64,000 nt of DNA from JABSSA01 sp039984715 (GCA_039984715.1 JBDWUA010000008.1:269709-333708), one strand, 5' to 3'. Positions 16,423 to 25,752 are shown, counted from the first letter of the stretch. Made by a program: numbers and translations. Notes: generated by a model from the sequence alone, not told the origin.

Positions 16423-16863
16423 TCATCTAACGGCATCCGCCTTAGCCAAGGCGGGTGCTGGCACCCCTCGACCCGAGATCATACCGTAATGGGTGCAAAA
16501 CCTGAGTATGCTCCAATATCCTGCATTCGCACTCTTTCGGCCTGTCAAAAGCAACTTACCATCAAGTTCTTTTAGGTGTTCGCCTATCACTTTGGGCATC
16601 AGCTGGGCGATAGACTGGCGCGTGTTATCCAACCGCAGCAAAAATAGGTTGCCCCGCAACCATGGCAGTGTGGGAATTGACAAAAGCCGACGAAAGACTT
16701 CATTCGTCTCGTTGGTTTGTGCTGCGACAAGCAAGTTGGGTCCGACCTTACGACCTGCAACATGATATCCAATGACAGGCCCGCCCCCGTTGATCGTTAT
16801 GGTCCGATAGGGCGCGTTGATCGGCGTTTCTTTAGAAAAATGAGCAAGACATGCAGTATTCAT
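16423..16863 (-). CDS. Hypothetical protein, 146 residues
   Basis: This protein is not recognised. The sequence contains GGGPVIGYHVAGRKVGPNLLVAAQ-like order (glycine-rich beta strands, about 26-50), then a helix-turn pattern LLSIPTLPWLRGNLFLLRLDN (about 62-82). Its beginning faintly recalls the entry strand of succinylglutamate desuccinylase/aspartoacylase-type proteins, but no zinc ligands are visible, so I do not assign it. The ATG at 16863 is preferred to the TTG two codons earlier. The 3' end comes within 5 bases of convergent ctpA and contains a strong hairpin. Codon choice and frame integrity support a real gene. Confidence 0.55.
   Translation of the reverse strand: MNTACLAHFSKETPINAPYRTITINGGGPVIGYHVAGRKVGPNLLVAAQTNETNEVFRRLLSIPTLPWLRGNLFLLRLDNTRQSIAQLMPKVIGEHLKELDGKLLLTGRKSANAGYWSILRFCTHYGMISGRGVPAPALAKADAVR
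16433..16458. terminator. Strong hairpin between convergent ctpA and hypothetical gene
   Basis: The arms GCATCCGCCTT (16433-16443) and AAGGCGGGTGC (16448-16458) pair fully with one G:U around an AGCC loop. No T tract follows on either strand, so it is at best a weak or factor-dependent terminator. It also lies within the last codons of the minus-strand gene, so part of the symmetry could be coding constraint. Confidence 0.4.
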
Positions 16864-16930
16864 GCCCAAAGCCTAGCGTGGCTATCTCGTTGCTGTGGAT
16901 GGGAAAAACCAAGAAATGTCCCCCTTTATG

Positions 16931-17305
16931 TCAACTGCTCTCGACACAATGGCGGCGAAAAGCGCGTTTGAGCATATCCAATTCCGCACGCAGCAGGTCG
17001 ACTTCGGCGCGCAGATCTTCACCTAAAGCTTCGCCTGCCATCAGGCTAAAATGCCCCAACACTTCTCCGTCTAAAGAGTCACTAATGACAAAGGTTTGCA
17101 GCCCCTCAGCAATGGCTGATGCTGGGATAGGAATACGCAATTCCCATTGACGGTTTTCTTCATCTGTTTCTCGAAGTTCGACATCTGGAACTTCTTCGCC
17201 CTGATGCGTGGCCGATATCTGTGGCACGCCATGTCCGGATTGATCGATCACGCCAATCCAAACAGCTTCGCGCATAGTGGTTGGCGTCAATGTCAAAGTG
17301 CTCAT
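16931..17305 (-). CDS. Hypothetical protein with C-terminal coiled coil
   Basis: The 124-residue protein (start MSTLTLTPTTMREAVW, 17305) is unrecognised. It has a beta-rich N-terminal half and a C-terminal helix (DLRAEVDLLRAELDMLKRAF) with heptad leucines, which suggests oligomerisation. It follows the DUF6478-like gene by 16 bases, so the two are probably co-transcribed. The upstream in-frame start at 17335 would overlap that gene and lacks a ribosome-binding site. Confidence 0.6.
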   Translation of the reverse strand: MSTLTLTPTTMREAVWIGVIDQSGHGVPQISATHQGEEVPDVELRETDEENRQWELRIPIPASAIAEGLQTFVISDSLDGEVLGHFSLMAGEALGEDLRAEVDLLRAELDMLKRAFRRHCVESS

Positions 17306-17321
17306 GATCGGTTTCTCACAG

Positions 17322-18095
17322 TTAAAGCGCGGCACGCGGGCGGCGTGAAAATGTCAAATCACGCACGACTACACGGTTCATACTTGGATTTTCAAAGATC
17401 AGATCAATCCATGCGCGATCAACACGTTTTTCTTTTAGCTTAGAATACGCCAGATCAAATTCAACAAAAACGTCGGCTTCATGCAAAGGCAATTCACGCA
17501 CCAACTGTTCTGTGTTTGGGCCATGTTTGACGTTCAATCGCGCGAAAATCTCTAACGGCTCTTCCATTTCGACAATGCAATCCATCCGAATAAGATGGGA
17601 TTTGCGCAGATCATCCGTCGCTTGACCGGGTAAATCCACGACGACTGACAAGAACGATCCGTCGAAACTGAACACATCCATCGACAGGCCAAACGGCGCG
17701 AGATCTTTTTCTTTTAAGTTTCTGATCTGACGAAGTGTCAGTTCCGAATTCGCACAATCGTGGAACACTGAAATTTCATTTCCAAGTTCGGCCCGAGTGG
17801 AAACCGAACTTAACCCCGGTTTGGCCAAAGGTCCGCGCCACAGTTCAGGACGCCACGCCCAATCAGTGTCATGGGGCCGCGGAAAGGAATTTGGCGCAAA
17901 CCCAGACAAGGCAAGCCGTTCTTCTGCTCGGTAAAGTACACGGTCCAAATGACTGCGTAATCCGCGCGCCGCATTTCGCAATCGGCGTAGTTCAGACAGA
18001 GGCATTTGTTTGCTTCGACGTGCCGCTCGCGACCATCGCCGCATTGAACGGCGATGTAGAAGTTTGTCCAGAAATCCAAGTCCTTTGTCGAACAT
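17322..18095 (-). CDS. DUF6478-like conserved protein
   Basis: The 257-residue protein resembles a conserved uncharacterised family of Rhodobacterales (DUF6478 by my recognition, not checked). Features are a basic N-terminus (about 1-60, LHRRSMRRWSRAARRSKQ), a Trp-rich DWAWRPELWRGPL stretch (about 75-90), and a conserved block FHDCANSELTLRQIRN and DLAPFGLSMDVFSFDGSFLS (about 110-150). The first Met at 18107 is an alternative start; the second (18095) has GGAAG five bases upstream. No enzymatic motif is seen. It sits in a run of small uncharacterised genes downstream of ilvD. Confidence 0.65.
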   Translation of the reverse strand: MFDKGLGFLDKLLHRRSMRRWSRAARRSKQMPLSELRRLRNAARGLRSHLDRVLYRAEERLALSGFAPNSFPRPHDTDWAWRPELWRGPLAKPGLSSVSTRAELGNEISVFHDCANSELTLRQIRNLKEKDLAPFGLSMDVFSFDGSFLSVVVDLPGQATDDLRKSHLIRMDCIVEMEEPLEIFARLNVKHGPNTEQLVRELPLHEADVFVEFDLAYSKLKEKRVDRAWIDLIFENPSMNRVVVRDLTFSRRPRAAL

Positions 18096-18169
18096 TGCCT
18101 CTTCCATGATGATGTCCAGCGAAGCCCGACACCTTTGTTTGCCCTGTCAGATCATCTAACGAAATGGTT

Positions 18170-18835
18170 TCACTGAAATAAACCAGCAAATAGACCACCG
18201 TTGTGATTATTTCTGGCAGGCTGGCTTTCGGATGTCGGTTTTGGTGGGCCCGTATAGGTCACGGCCTGTGCAACAGACTGGGATTGCGTGCGATCAAAGG
18301 CCTGCGCCAGAATGGCCGGTCCTTTGTCACCCAAGTCTAGCGCATCTGCATGCGTATAAATGGCCAAACCCAAGACATATGGCCCGACTAAACCGGCCCC
18401 ACGCCAGTATCTGTCTGACAATCCACCAACTGGCGGGCGACCCGACACAGAAATCAATCGAAGATCTCCGACATCGCTTTGATCGATGACCTGCTCGTCC
18501 TTCGCGGCAAGGCCCGCGTGATCCGGTAGGCTTTGTGTTTCAGCTGCAACAAGGCTGGCGGTGATGACAGCAAGCGGCGCATCTTCCTCCAGGTTTTGTC
18601 CACCCAAGGCATCACAACGCGCCATCAACGCAAAATGATCTTTTACACTGCCGGGATCGATACAAAATCCATCCGGAGCGGCCAGTTGGATTTTTCCTTT
18701 TCCAAACACGATTTGCTTGGGCGGCGGGGTGCTCTGCGACCCCGACGCCTTAACCGCAAATACATTTTGCACATCACTACATCCCGCAAGGAAAACCCCT
18801 GCGATCAGGGCCGTTTTACAGGTCCATATACTCAT
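18170..18835 (-). CDS. Putative lipoprotein, hypothetical
   Basis: The 221-residue protein carries a lipoprotein signal peptide with lipobox LAGC (Cys19). The mature part has two cysteines (FCIDPG, ARCDALGG) that could pair in the periplasm, and a beta-rich region with no known domain. The start overlaps the last 20 bases of ilvD, which indicates co-transcription with it. The C-terminal tail (HNGGLFAGLFQ) is glycine-rich. Function is unknown. Confidence 0.7.
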   Translation of the reverse strand: MSIWTCKTALIAGVFLAGCSDVQNVFAVKASGSQSTPPPKQIVFGKGKIQLAAPDGFCIDPGSVKDHFALMARCDALGGQNLEEDAPLAVITASLVAAETQSLPDHAGLAAKDEQVIDQSDVGDLRLISVSGRPPVGGLSDRYWRGAGLVGPYVLGLAIYTHADALDLGDKGPAILAQAFDRTQSQSVAQAVTYTGPPKPTSESQPARNNHNGGLFAGLFQ

Positions 18836-20549
18836 GTTTTTCTGCGGCTCCCCCCGGATGCGTTACAGCGCCTTTGTAGATTTCACCCACAAGCTGGGAA
18901 TACTTCCAAAGCGCTCCACTTGCATAGATCGTTTCGCGTGGACCCGCCCATGCAGCTTTACGATCAGCCATTTCGTCATCTGTAATGTTAACTGAAATGG
19001 TGCCTTCAATCGCATTCAGCGTGATGACATCACCGTCTTTCAGTAATGCAATCGGCCCTCCGTGATAGGCTTCTGGGCCAACATGTCCCACACAAAAACC
19101 GCGTGTCGCGCCAGAGAACCGACCATCCGTAATCAGAGCGACTTTCTTGCCCATCCCTTGCCCAGACAGCGCAGCCGTAGTCGCCAACATTTCACGCATT
19201 CCCGGGCCACCTGCTGGACCTTCGTTGCGAATAACAAAGACATCGCCTTCTTCATATGCGCGCGTCTGGACCGCATCAAATGCGTCTTGTTCACATTCGA
19301 ACACACGCGCCGGACCCGTAAATATCTGATGCTGCGGTTCCATACCGGCGATTTTTACAATCGCGCCTTCTGGTGCAAGATTGCCTTTCAACCCGACAAC
19401 ACCACCCGTTTTCGAAATTGGGGTTTCAATCGGATAGATAACACGTCCATCAGCTTCTAGATCGATTTTGTCGATTTCCTCGCCAATTGTGTTGCCAGTA
19501 ACTGTTATGCAATCCTCGTGAATAAGCCCCGCTTTGCGCAACTCTTTCATCACGACATAAATGCCGCCTGCTTCGTACAAATCTTTGGCGACATACTGTC
19601 CGCCGGGCTTTAGGTCGACAAAGTACGGTGTATCGCGGAAGATTTCGCACACATCTTCCAGATAAAATTCAATACCCGCTTCGTGTGCCATGGCTGGCAA
19701 ATGCAGACCTGCATTTGTTGATCCCCCCGTACAGGCCACAACACGTGCAGCGTTCTCAAGCGACTTCAACGTCACGATATCGCGCGCACGGATGTTCTTT
19801 TCGATCAAGTTCATTACGGCAGAACCAGATGCTTCGGCGTAAGAATCCCGGCTTTCGTACGGTGCCGGTGCACCTGCCGAATTGGGCAACGCCAATCCGA
19901 TCGCTTCGGACACACAGGCCATGGTGTTTGCTGTAAATTGACCACCACACGCACCAGCAGACGGGCAAGCAACCCGTTCAAGCTTTTCGAGCTCACAATT
20001 CGACATGTTGCCAGCTTGGTGCTGACCAACGGCCTCAAACACGTCCTGAACTGTAACGTCTTTGCCGTCCAAACGACCCGGAAGAATTGAACCGCCGTAC
20101 AAAAATACAGATGGCACGTTCAAACGGATCATCGCCATCATCATACCCGGCAAGGATTTGTCACACCCGGCCAAGCCCACAATGGCGTCGTAGCAATGGC
20201 CACGCATGGTCAATTCGACCGTATCGGCAATCGCCTCACGCGATGCGAGAGATGAGCGCATACCTTCATGCCCCATCGCGATGCCATCGGTTACCGTAAT
20301 CGTCGTGAATTCACGTGGTGTGCCATAAGCCGATTTCACGCCCATCTTCACCGACTGAGCCTGACGGTTTAGCGCAATGTTACACGGTGCCGCCTCGTTC
20401 CAACAGGTCGCAACACCAACAAGCGGTTGGTGGATCTCTTCTTCCGACATCCCCATTGCATAGTAATACGACCGATGAGGTGCGCGGGATGGACCTTCGG
20501 TAACATGACGGCTCGGTAGTTTGGATTTATCGAACTCACGCTTTAGCAT
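18816..20549 (-). CDS. ilvD: Dihydroxy-acid dehydratase
   Basis: IlvD dehydrates 2,3-dihydroxy-3-methylvalerate and -isovalerate to the 2-keto acids of isoleucine and valine synthesis using an iron-sulfur cluster. The 577-residue protein (start MLKREFDKSK, with AGGGAG upstream) shows ATCWNEAAPCNI, VGLAGCDKSLPGMMMA, CPSAGACGGQFTANTM (a cluster cysteine) and the C-terminal TDGRFSGATRGFCVGHV block. A longer frame to 20651 lacks support. It is the leading gene of a four- or five-gene minus-strand run and is divergent from the pseudo-ABC gene. Confidence 0.96.
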   Translation of the reverse strand: MLKREFDKSKLPSRHVTEGPSRAPHRSYYYAMGMSEEEIHQPLVGVATCWNEAAPCNIALNRQAQSVKMGVKSAYGTPREFTTITVTDGIAMGHEGMRSSLASREAIADTVELTMRGHCYDAIVGLAGCDKSLPGMMMAMIRLNVPSVFLYGGSILPGRLDGKDVTVQDVFEAVGQHQAGNMSNCELEKLERVACPSAGACGGQFTANTMACVSEAIGLALPNSAGAPAPYESRDSYAEASGSAVMNLIEKNIRARDIVTLKSLENAARVVACTGGSTNAGLHLPAMAHEAGIEFYLEDVCEIFRDTPYFVDLKPGGQYVAKDLYEAGGIYVVMKELRKAGLIHEDCITVTGNTIGEEIDKIDLEADGRVIYPIETPISKTGGVVGLKGNLAPEGAIVKIAGMEPQHQIFTGPARVFECEQDAFDAVQTRAYEEGDVFVIRNEGPAGGPGMREMLATTAALSGQGMGKKVALITDGRFSGATRGFCVGHVGPEAYHGGPIALLKDGDVITLNAIEGTISVNITDDEMADRKAAWAGPRETIYASGALWKYSQLVGEIYKGAVTHPGGAAEKHEYMDL

Positions 20550-20716
20550 GTGCATCTCCCTAGATAACTTAACCCCCGAATAGCCAAGGCAGCGCGCCCC
20601 TGCAAGCAGAGCCGTTGTCATGCGAGGTTGTAATAAAGTCTTGGGACACATAACTTGCTCTGACTTAGCAAGCCGTCGGACTTAATCCGGCCAGCAAAAA
20701 CGATCCAGCAGGCATT

Positions 20717-23700
20717 ATGGAACGGACACTTTTCAGCTTTATTTGGAAGTACTCTCGGCGCGATCAATTGATGTTGTTAGCAATGACCGTGATAACGTTT
20801 CCATTCCTTTATGTTTCGCTAGAGCTTCCCAAACGCATCATCAACGATGCGATTGAAGCCGATACGGAAGTCATTCCAATCTTTGGGATGGACCTGACGC
20901 AAATTCAGTTTCTTTTGGTGCTTTGCCTTTGTTATTTGGCCGCCGTGACGGCGCACGGTCTTCTCAAAATGCGTTTGAACACGATGAAAGGTGTTGTCGC
21001 AGAGCGCCTTTTGCGCCGATTCCGGTTCAAGCTTTTGTCACGCATGTTGCGGTTTCCAAAAGCGTATTTCAGATCGACCAGCCAAGGCGAACTGGTCAGC
21101 ATGGTGACATCCGAAGCGGAACCAATGGGTGGCCTTATGGGCGACGCCGTTGCGCAGCCTGTGTTTCAGGCCGGTCAAATGCTGATCATTGTGGTGTTCC
21201 TATTCCTTCAATCGTTCTGGTTTGGACTTGCCAGTGTCGCCCTAATTCCCTTGCAGGCGTGGGTCATTCCAATCCTGCAACGCCAGATCAACTTGTTGAA
21301 CAAAGACCGCATCAAAGAAATTCGCGCATTTGCGTCTGAAATCGGTGAAAGCGCTGCCGGTATTTCCGACCTTAGAACAAATGGCGGCGTTCGGTATCGT
21401 TTGGCGGTGTTTACCAAACGATTGGGTCACCTGTTTCACATCCGCTTTAAGATCTTCCAAAAGAAGTTCTTTATGAAGTTTCTCAACAACTTCATCACCC
21501 AGCTTACGCCTTTCTTTTTCTACTTGGTTGGCGGCATCCTTGCCATTCGCGGGGAAATTTCTGTGGGGGCTTTGGTCGCAGCATTGGGCGCTTACAAGGA
21601 CCTATCAAGCCCGTGGAAAGAGCTGCTGTTTTATTACAACCAGACTCAAGACATGGCCTTGCGTTGGGAAATCGTGACTGAACGGTTTGCCCCTCGGGAT
21701 ATGGTCGACGAAAGCCTGTTTGAAGGCGAGCCTGAGGTTATTCCACACCTGAAAGGTGATATCGTCTTGCAAGATGTCACGGTGCGGAACTCAGATGGCA
21801 ACCCCGTCATCGAGGACATTGACCTGACAATACCCGCGGGCTCGCGCGTTGCGATTCAGGTCGGGACGCAATCTGAACGATTGGCATTGGCCGAAGTCCT
21901 TACTCGCGAAGTCTTACCATCGCGCGGGCATGTGACCTTTGCTGGCTATAACCTTGAAACACTGCATCAATCGGTTATCGCAGCTCGGATTGGGTATGCG
22001 CATTCGCGCCCTTATCTTTTTGATGGCACACTTGGGTCCAATTTGTTGATGCCGCTGATGCCTGCCCCACATGAGGAAGACACCAAAAACCGGGCCAGAA
22101 ATCGCGAACGGATGGAAGCCAAACGCACTGGTAATAGTACTGATGCGCTAACGTCAAAATGGATTGATCCATCAATAGCGGGCCTGGACAGCAACGACGA
22201 AATCGGAGCGTGGTGGTTCAAATTGGTGCAAGCCATGGGCATCGATGAATTCATGTTCCGTCGCATGTTGACGTCAAACATGGTCCCCGATGACCATCCA
22301 GAACTGGCCAGCGCCGTTGTCGAAATTCGCGAAGAAGTTCACGCCAAGCTTGTTGAACTTGGGTTGGACGACGAAGTGTACCGATTTGATCCGGATTATT
22401 TCAACCCGGCGGTTCCTTTGGGTGGTAACATTCTATTCGCCGCCCCCAAACGTCAGATCAGCCAAACGGGTCTTGCGGCGGACGGACGGTTCCTTGGTTT
22501 GATTTTCCAGCATGGGTTGGCTGAACAGGCCATCGCGATCTCACAAACTTTGGTCGAAGAATTGCACCAAACATTTGGTCGCGATGGAACTGAACATCCA
22601 TTGTTCACCGCATTAAACATCGAAGAAGAACTGTACGAACAACTGGTCGACATTGCATTACGGCGCAGCGCCAAAGGTGATGAAGCGCTGACCGAGGATG
22701 AATTTGCGCTTTTGTTGACGGTTCCGTTTGCGTTCACGGCCGAACAAATCGGTCCTGCTTTTCCGGAAAGCTTCAAAAAAGAGATCGTTGACATCCGTCA
22801 CCGCCATGCGAGCAGTTTGCGCAGCGAAACGCAAGATTTGTTCATTCCGATCGCGCCGGAGAACTATTTGCCACGTCTCACAATGCTGGAAAATGCGCTT
22901 TACGGTCGGATTTCTCTGGTTGCGGGTAACAAGGCAGAAGAGATCGAAAACGTCGTGGCCGAAGTCTTTAAGGCGCGTGGATTGCGCAGACAGGTAGCTG
23001 AGATCATCTTTGACATTGAAACCGGTTTGGGCGGCACCAAGATCGCAACCGTCTTTCAAGAACGGGCAGCGTTTTCGCGGGCGGGCATCAAACGACCAGA
23101 TGTTTTGATCCTCGACAAAGCGCTGGCCAGCCACGACGCAGAAGCCCGACGGAAAACACGCATTGCCCTGCGCGAACTGTTCCCTGAAACAACTCTGATT
23201 TTCATGGAAGACAAGTTTGAAAATCCGGATGCCTATGACCTATTTGTCGAAATCAAGGGCGGTCATGTTGACGGTGTGAAGCGCGCACGGGACGAAGCGG
23301 AAGAAGACGAAGAAGGTTCGGACGACTTGCGCAACAAAATCAAAGTGATTTCGCGCAACGAAACCTTCGCAGGTCTAGACGCACGAAATCAACGCCTGCT
23401 TGCTTTTGCCGCGCAATGGTACACCGCCAAGCCGGGCCAGCGCATCTTTTCTATGGAAGACAAACCCGATGCCGCGTATTTGTGTGTCACTGGCCAAGCT
23501 GTTCTAAGCTATTCGTCAGATGAAGATGAGAACGTCCCAGTCACAACAGTTGAACCCGGCAGATTGATTGGGGATTTGGCCGTAATCCTAAACGAACCAA
23601 GACAATTGCATCTTGAGGCATTGACCGAAGTGACGTTCTTGCGCATCGGGGCACGTGAATTTAAATCCGTCATTGAAAACGATACCGGGGTCCTGATGAA

Positions 23701-23809
23701 TTTGCTGGAAACCGTGGCCAGCCATCTTTCTGGGGCGGCTGAGCTGTTAAGGCAATCCGAAGTACGCGTCCCTCAGCAAGTGGGACCGCCCACACCGCCG
23801 CAAAAATGA
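20717..23809 (+). CDS. Pseudo-ABC transporter with degenerate nucleotide-binding domain and C-terminal cNMP-binding domain
   Basis: The 1030-residue protein has an ABC exporter-type transmembrane domain (about 15-320, up to six helices), an ABC-like domain (about 345-850), a very acidic linker (about 858-872), and a cyclic-nucleotide-binding-like domain (about 880-1000, with PGRLIGDLAVILNEPR). All ATPase motifs are lost. The Walker A site reads QVGTQSERLA (about 381-390) with no Gly-Lys-Ser/Thr. The Q-loop site reads YAHSRP. The signature site aligns to IATVF (776-780). Walker B reads VLILDKALASHD, with Lys replacing the catalytic Glu. The switch His is replaced (FMEDKF). An insertion of about 300 residues separates the two halves of the domain. 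It overlaps the protease gene by ATGA. Transport driven by ATP is unlikely; a regulatory or scaffold role is inferred. Confidence 0.85.
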   Translation: MERTLFSFIWKYSRRDQLMLLAMTVITFPFLYVSLELPKRIINDAIEADTEVIPIFGMDLTQIQFLLVLCLCYLAAVTAHGLLKMRLNTMKGVVAERLLRRFRFKLLSRMLRFPKAYFRSTSQGELVSMVTSEAEPMGGLMGDAVAQPVFQAGQMLIIVVFLFLQSFWFGLASVALIPLQAWVIPILQRQINLLNKDRIKEIRAFASEIGESAAGISDLRTNGGVRYRLAVFTKRLGHLFHIRFKIFQKKFFMKFLNNFITQLTPFFFYLVGGILAIRGEISVGALVAALGAYKDLSSPWKELLFYYNQTQDMALRWEIVTERFAPRDMVDESLFEGEPEVIPHLKGDIVLQDVTVRNSDGNPVIEDIDLTIPAGSRVAIQVGTQSERLALAEVLTREVLPSRGHVTFAGYNLETLHQSVIAARIGYAHSRPYLFDGTLGSNLLMPLMPAPHEEDTKNRARNRERMEAKRTGNSTDALTSKWIDPSIAGLDSNDEIGAWWFKLVQAMGIDEFMFRRMLTSNMVPDDHPELASAVVEIREEVHAKLVELGLDDEVYRFDPDYFNPAVPLGGNILFAAPKRQISQTGLAADGRFLGLIFQHGLAEQAIAISQTLVEELHQTFGRDGTEHPLFTALNIEEELYEQLVDIALRRSAKGDEALTEDEFALLLTVPFAFTAEQIGPAFPESFKKEIVDIRHRHASSLRSETQDLFIPIAPENYLPRLTMLENALYGRISLVAGNKAEEIENVVAEVFKARGLRRQVAEIIFDIETGLGGTKIATVFQERAAFSRAGIKRPDVLILDKALASHDAEARRKTRIALRELFPETTLIFMEDKFENPDAYDLFVEIKGGHVDGVKRARDEAEEDEEGSDDLRNKIKVISRNETFAGLDARNQRLLAFAAQWYTAKPGQRIFSMEDKPDAAYLCVTGQAVLSYSSDEDENVPVTTVEPGRLIGDLAVILNEPRQLHLEALTEVTFLRIGAREFKSVIENDTGVLMNLLETVASHLSGAAELLRQSEVRVPQQVGPPTPPQK

Positions 23810-24759
23810 TCCGAGATATCCTTCGTCCTGACTACCGGGCACATGCTGCCTTGGTTGATCCTGCTCGCCCGACATCACAGCTTTGGCGGTTGTTTGTGGG
23901 TTTTTTATTACTGTGCGTAGGTTTGGCGATTTCGCTGTTTCTGGCGTTATCGGTCGTTCTGTTCTTTACGCCGATATTCCAAGAGTTCACCTTCATCGAC
24001 CAACAATCCACCTTCGACTTGGATCCGGATTTATTCCTCGAAGAAAGCTCCTACGGCAATACTGCCGGTGAGATGTTTCATTTATTGCTGAACATCGCGT
24101 TGCTGATTCCAGTGGTCGCGCTGATTGCTTCTGCATTACATGGGCGTCGCTTAAGCAGCATAATTGGGCCGGGAAAACTGGCCTTGAAGCAGTTTGTCGG
24201 CATTGTCTTGGCCCTGATTGTCCTCGACACGGTTGTCACTTTCTTACCTCCCTACAGCAGTAACGATGGTAGTGGTCAAACCAATTTGGACTTTGAACTT
24301 TGGTTGGTTTTGCTGCCTCTTTCGATGTTCGTGGTTCTTCTGCAATGCGCCGCAGAAGAAATTGTGTTTCGCGGCTATTTCCAGCAACAACTTGCGGCCC
24401 GTTTCAAAAATACGGCGATCTGGTTGATCATCCCTTCAGCCCTTTTTGGAGTAATGCACTACAATCCGGACGCAGGTAGCAATGCCATCGCATTCGTGGC
24501 CTCGGCTGTATTTTTCGGGATTTTGATGGCCGATCTGACTGCACGTGCTGGCACACTTGGGCCGGCTATCGCGATCCACTTTGTAAACAATTTCATGGCC
24601 ATTTTGCTGTTTGCTCCGGCAGACGAATTGAATGGTCTGGCACTGTATACATTGCCCTTTGGCCTTGGTGACGGAGACGCAATACGTATTTTGTTGGTGA
24701 TTGACCTGTTTTACATGAGTGTCAGTTGGCTGGTTGCGCGACTTGTTCTGCGGCGTTGA
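23806..24759 (+). CDS. CPBP family intramembrane metalloprotease
   Basis: The 317-residue membrane protein contains the CPBP (CAAX protease/bacteriocin-processing, Abi) domain in its second half. The motifs are EEIVFR (Glu184, Glu185, Arg189), FGVMH (His218) and HFVNN (His258, Asn262), so the metalloprotease active site looks complete. At least seven hydrophobic segments are present, with an acidic loop between the first two (about 58-90). The gene starts within the ATGA that ends the pseudo-ABC gene, so the products are likely made in similar amounts and may act together in the membrane. The substrate is unknown. Confidence 0.9.
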   Translation: MIRDILRPDYRAHAALVDPARPTSQLWRLFVGFLLLCVGLAISLFLALSVVLFFTPIFQEFTFIDQQSTFDLDPDLFLEESSYGNTAGEMFHLLLNIALLIPVVALIASALHGRRLSSIIGPGKLALKQFVGIVLALIVLDTVVTFLPPYSSNDGSGQTNLDFELWLVLLPLSMFVVLLQCAAEEIVFRGYFQQQLAARFKNTAIWLIIPSALFGVMHYNPDAGSNAIAFVASAVFFGILMADLTARAGTLGPAIAIHFVNNFMAILLFAPADELNGLALYTLPFGLGDGDAIRILLVIDLFYMSVSWLVARLVLRR

Positions 24760-24819
24760 TTGCATTCGCTGCATCAGCAGATTATCTCTGCGTCAAATCG
24801 ATCAAGGGGTATTTCCTGA

Positions 24820-25752
24820 ATGAACTGGATTTCGAACTATGTGCGGCCTCGCATCAATTCGATCTTTTCGCGTCGCGAAACGCCGGACAATCTTTGGACC
24901 AAATGTGACAATTGCGGAACCATGTTGTTTCACCGCGAAGTCGCAGACAATCTGAACGTCTGTTCGAACTGCGATCACCATATGGGGATTACTCCGCGTG
25001 ATCGGTTCATCGCTTTGTTTGACGGTGGAATTTTCGCTGAAATCGACGTTCCCGCTCCATCGGTCGATCCACTCCAGTTTCGCGATCAGAAAAAATATCC
25101 TGATCGTCTGAAAACGGCACAGAAAACAACTGGCGAAACGGATGCCATGCTGATTGCTGCCGGTGAAATTGGGCGCACGCCGGTAATAGCCGCAGCGCAG
25201 GATTTCAGCTTTATGGGTGGATCCATGGGCATGTATGTGGGCAATGCAATCGTTGCCGCCGCCGAAGAAGCGCTAAAACTTCATCGCCCCTTGATATTGT
25301 TTTCCGCCGCTGGCGGCGCGCGCATGCAAGAGGGCATTTTGAGCCTGATGCAAATGCCACGCACGACTGTGGCTGTTCAAATGCTCAAAGAAGCGGGCCT
25401 GCCTTATATCGTTGTACTGACACACCCAACGACAGGTGGTGTAACGGCAAGTTACGCGATGCTTGGCGATGTACACATTGCCGAACCGAATGCATTGATC
25501 GGTTTTGCTGGCGCACGCGTCATTGAACAAACCATCGGTGAAAAACTGCCCGAAGGGTTCCAACGTGCTGAATACTTGCTGGAACATGGCATGTTGGACC
25601 GCGTGATTTCGCGCGGGGCTATGCGCGACGAACTGATACAAATCACACGGATGCTGATGAAACTGCCCCCCGCCGTCAAAGGCGACCTACCTGCGCCTTC
25701 GGAAGAGTTGGAAGAGGCGGATGTACCAAACGTCGACACAGCCGAAAAATGA
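24820..25752 (+). CDS. accD: Acetyl-CoA carboxylase carboxyltransferase subunit beta
   Basis: AccD with AccA transfers the carboxyl group from biotin to acetyl-CoA to give malonyl-CoA for fatty acid synthesis. The 310-residue protein has the N-terminal zinc ribbon (Cys29, Cys32, Cys48, Cys51) and the crotonase-like carboxyltransferase domain with DFSFMGGSMG, SAAGGARMQEGILSLMQM and TGGVTASYAMLGDV. The stop overlaps folC by ATGA, a pairing widespread in alphaproteobacteria. Confidence 0.97.
   Translation: MNWISNYVRPRINSIFSRRETPDNLWTKCDNCGTMLFHREVADNLNVCSNCDHHMGITPRDRFIALFDGGIFAEIDVPAPSVDPLQFRDQKKYPDRLKTAQKTTGETDAMLIAAGEIGRTPVIAAAQDFSFMGGSMGMYVGNAIVAAAEEALKLHRPLILFSAAGGARMQEGILSLMQMPRTTVAVQMLKEAGLPYIVVLTHPTTGGVTASYAMLGDVHIAEPNALIGFAGARVIEQTIGEKLPEGFQRAEYLLEHGMLDRVISRGAMRDELIQITRMLMKLPPAVKGDLPAPSEELEEADVPNVDTAEK

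Noticed and set aside
16433..16458. Full rho-independent terminator for ctpA
   Set aside because: The hairpin is strong but no T tract follows on either strand, so it is listed only as a possible terminator.
23806..24759. Exosortase-protease link to the VPLPA-CTERM protein
   Set aside because: The CPBP protein has no exosortase domain and is 20 kb away, so no functional link can be claimed.
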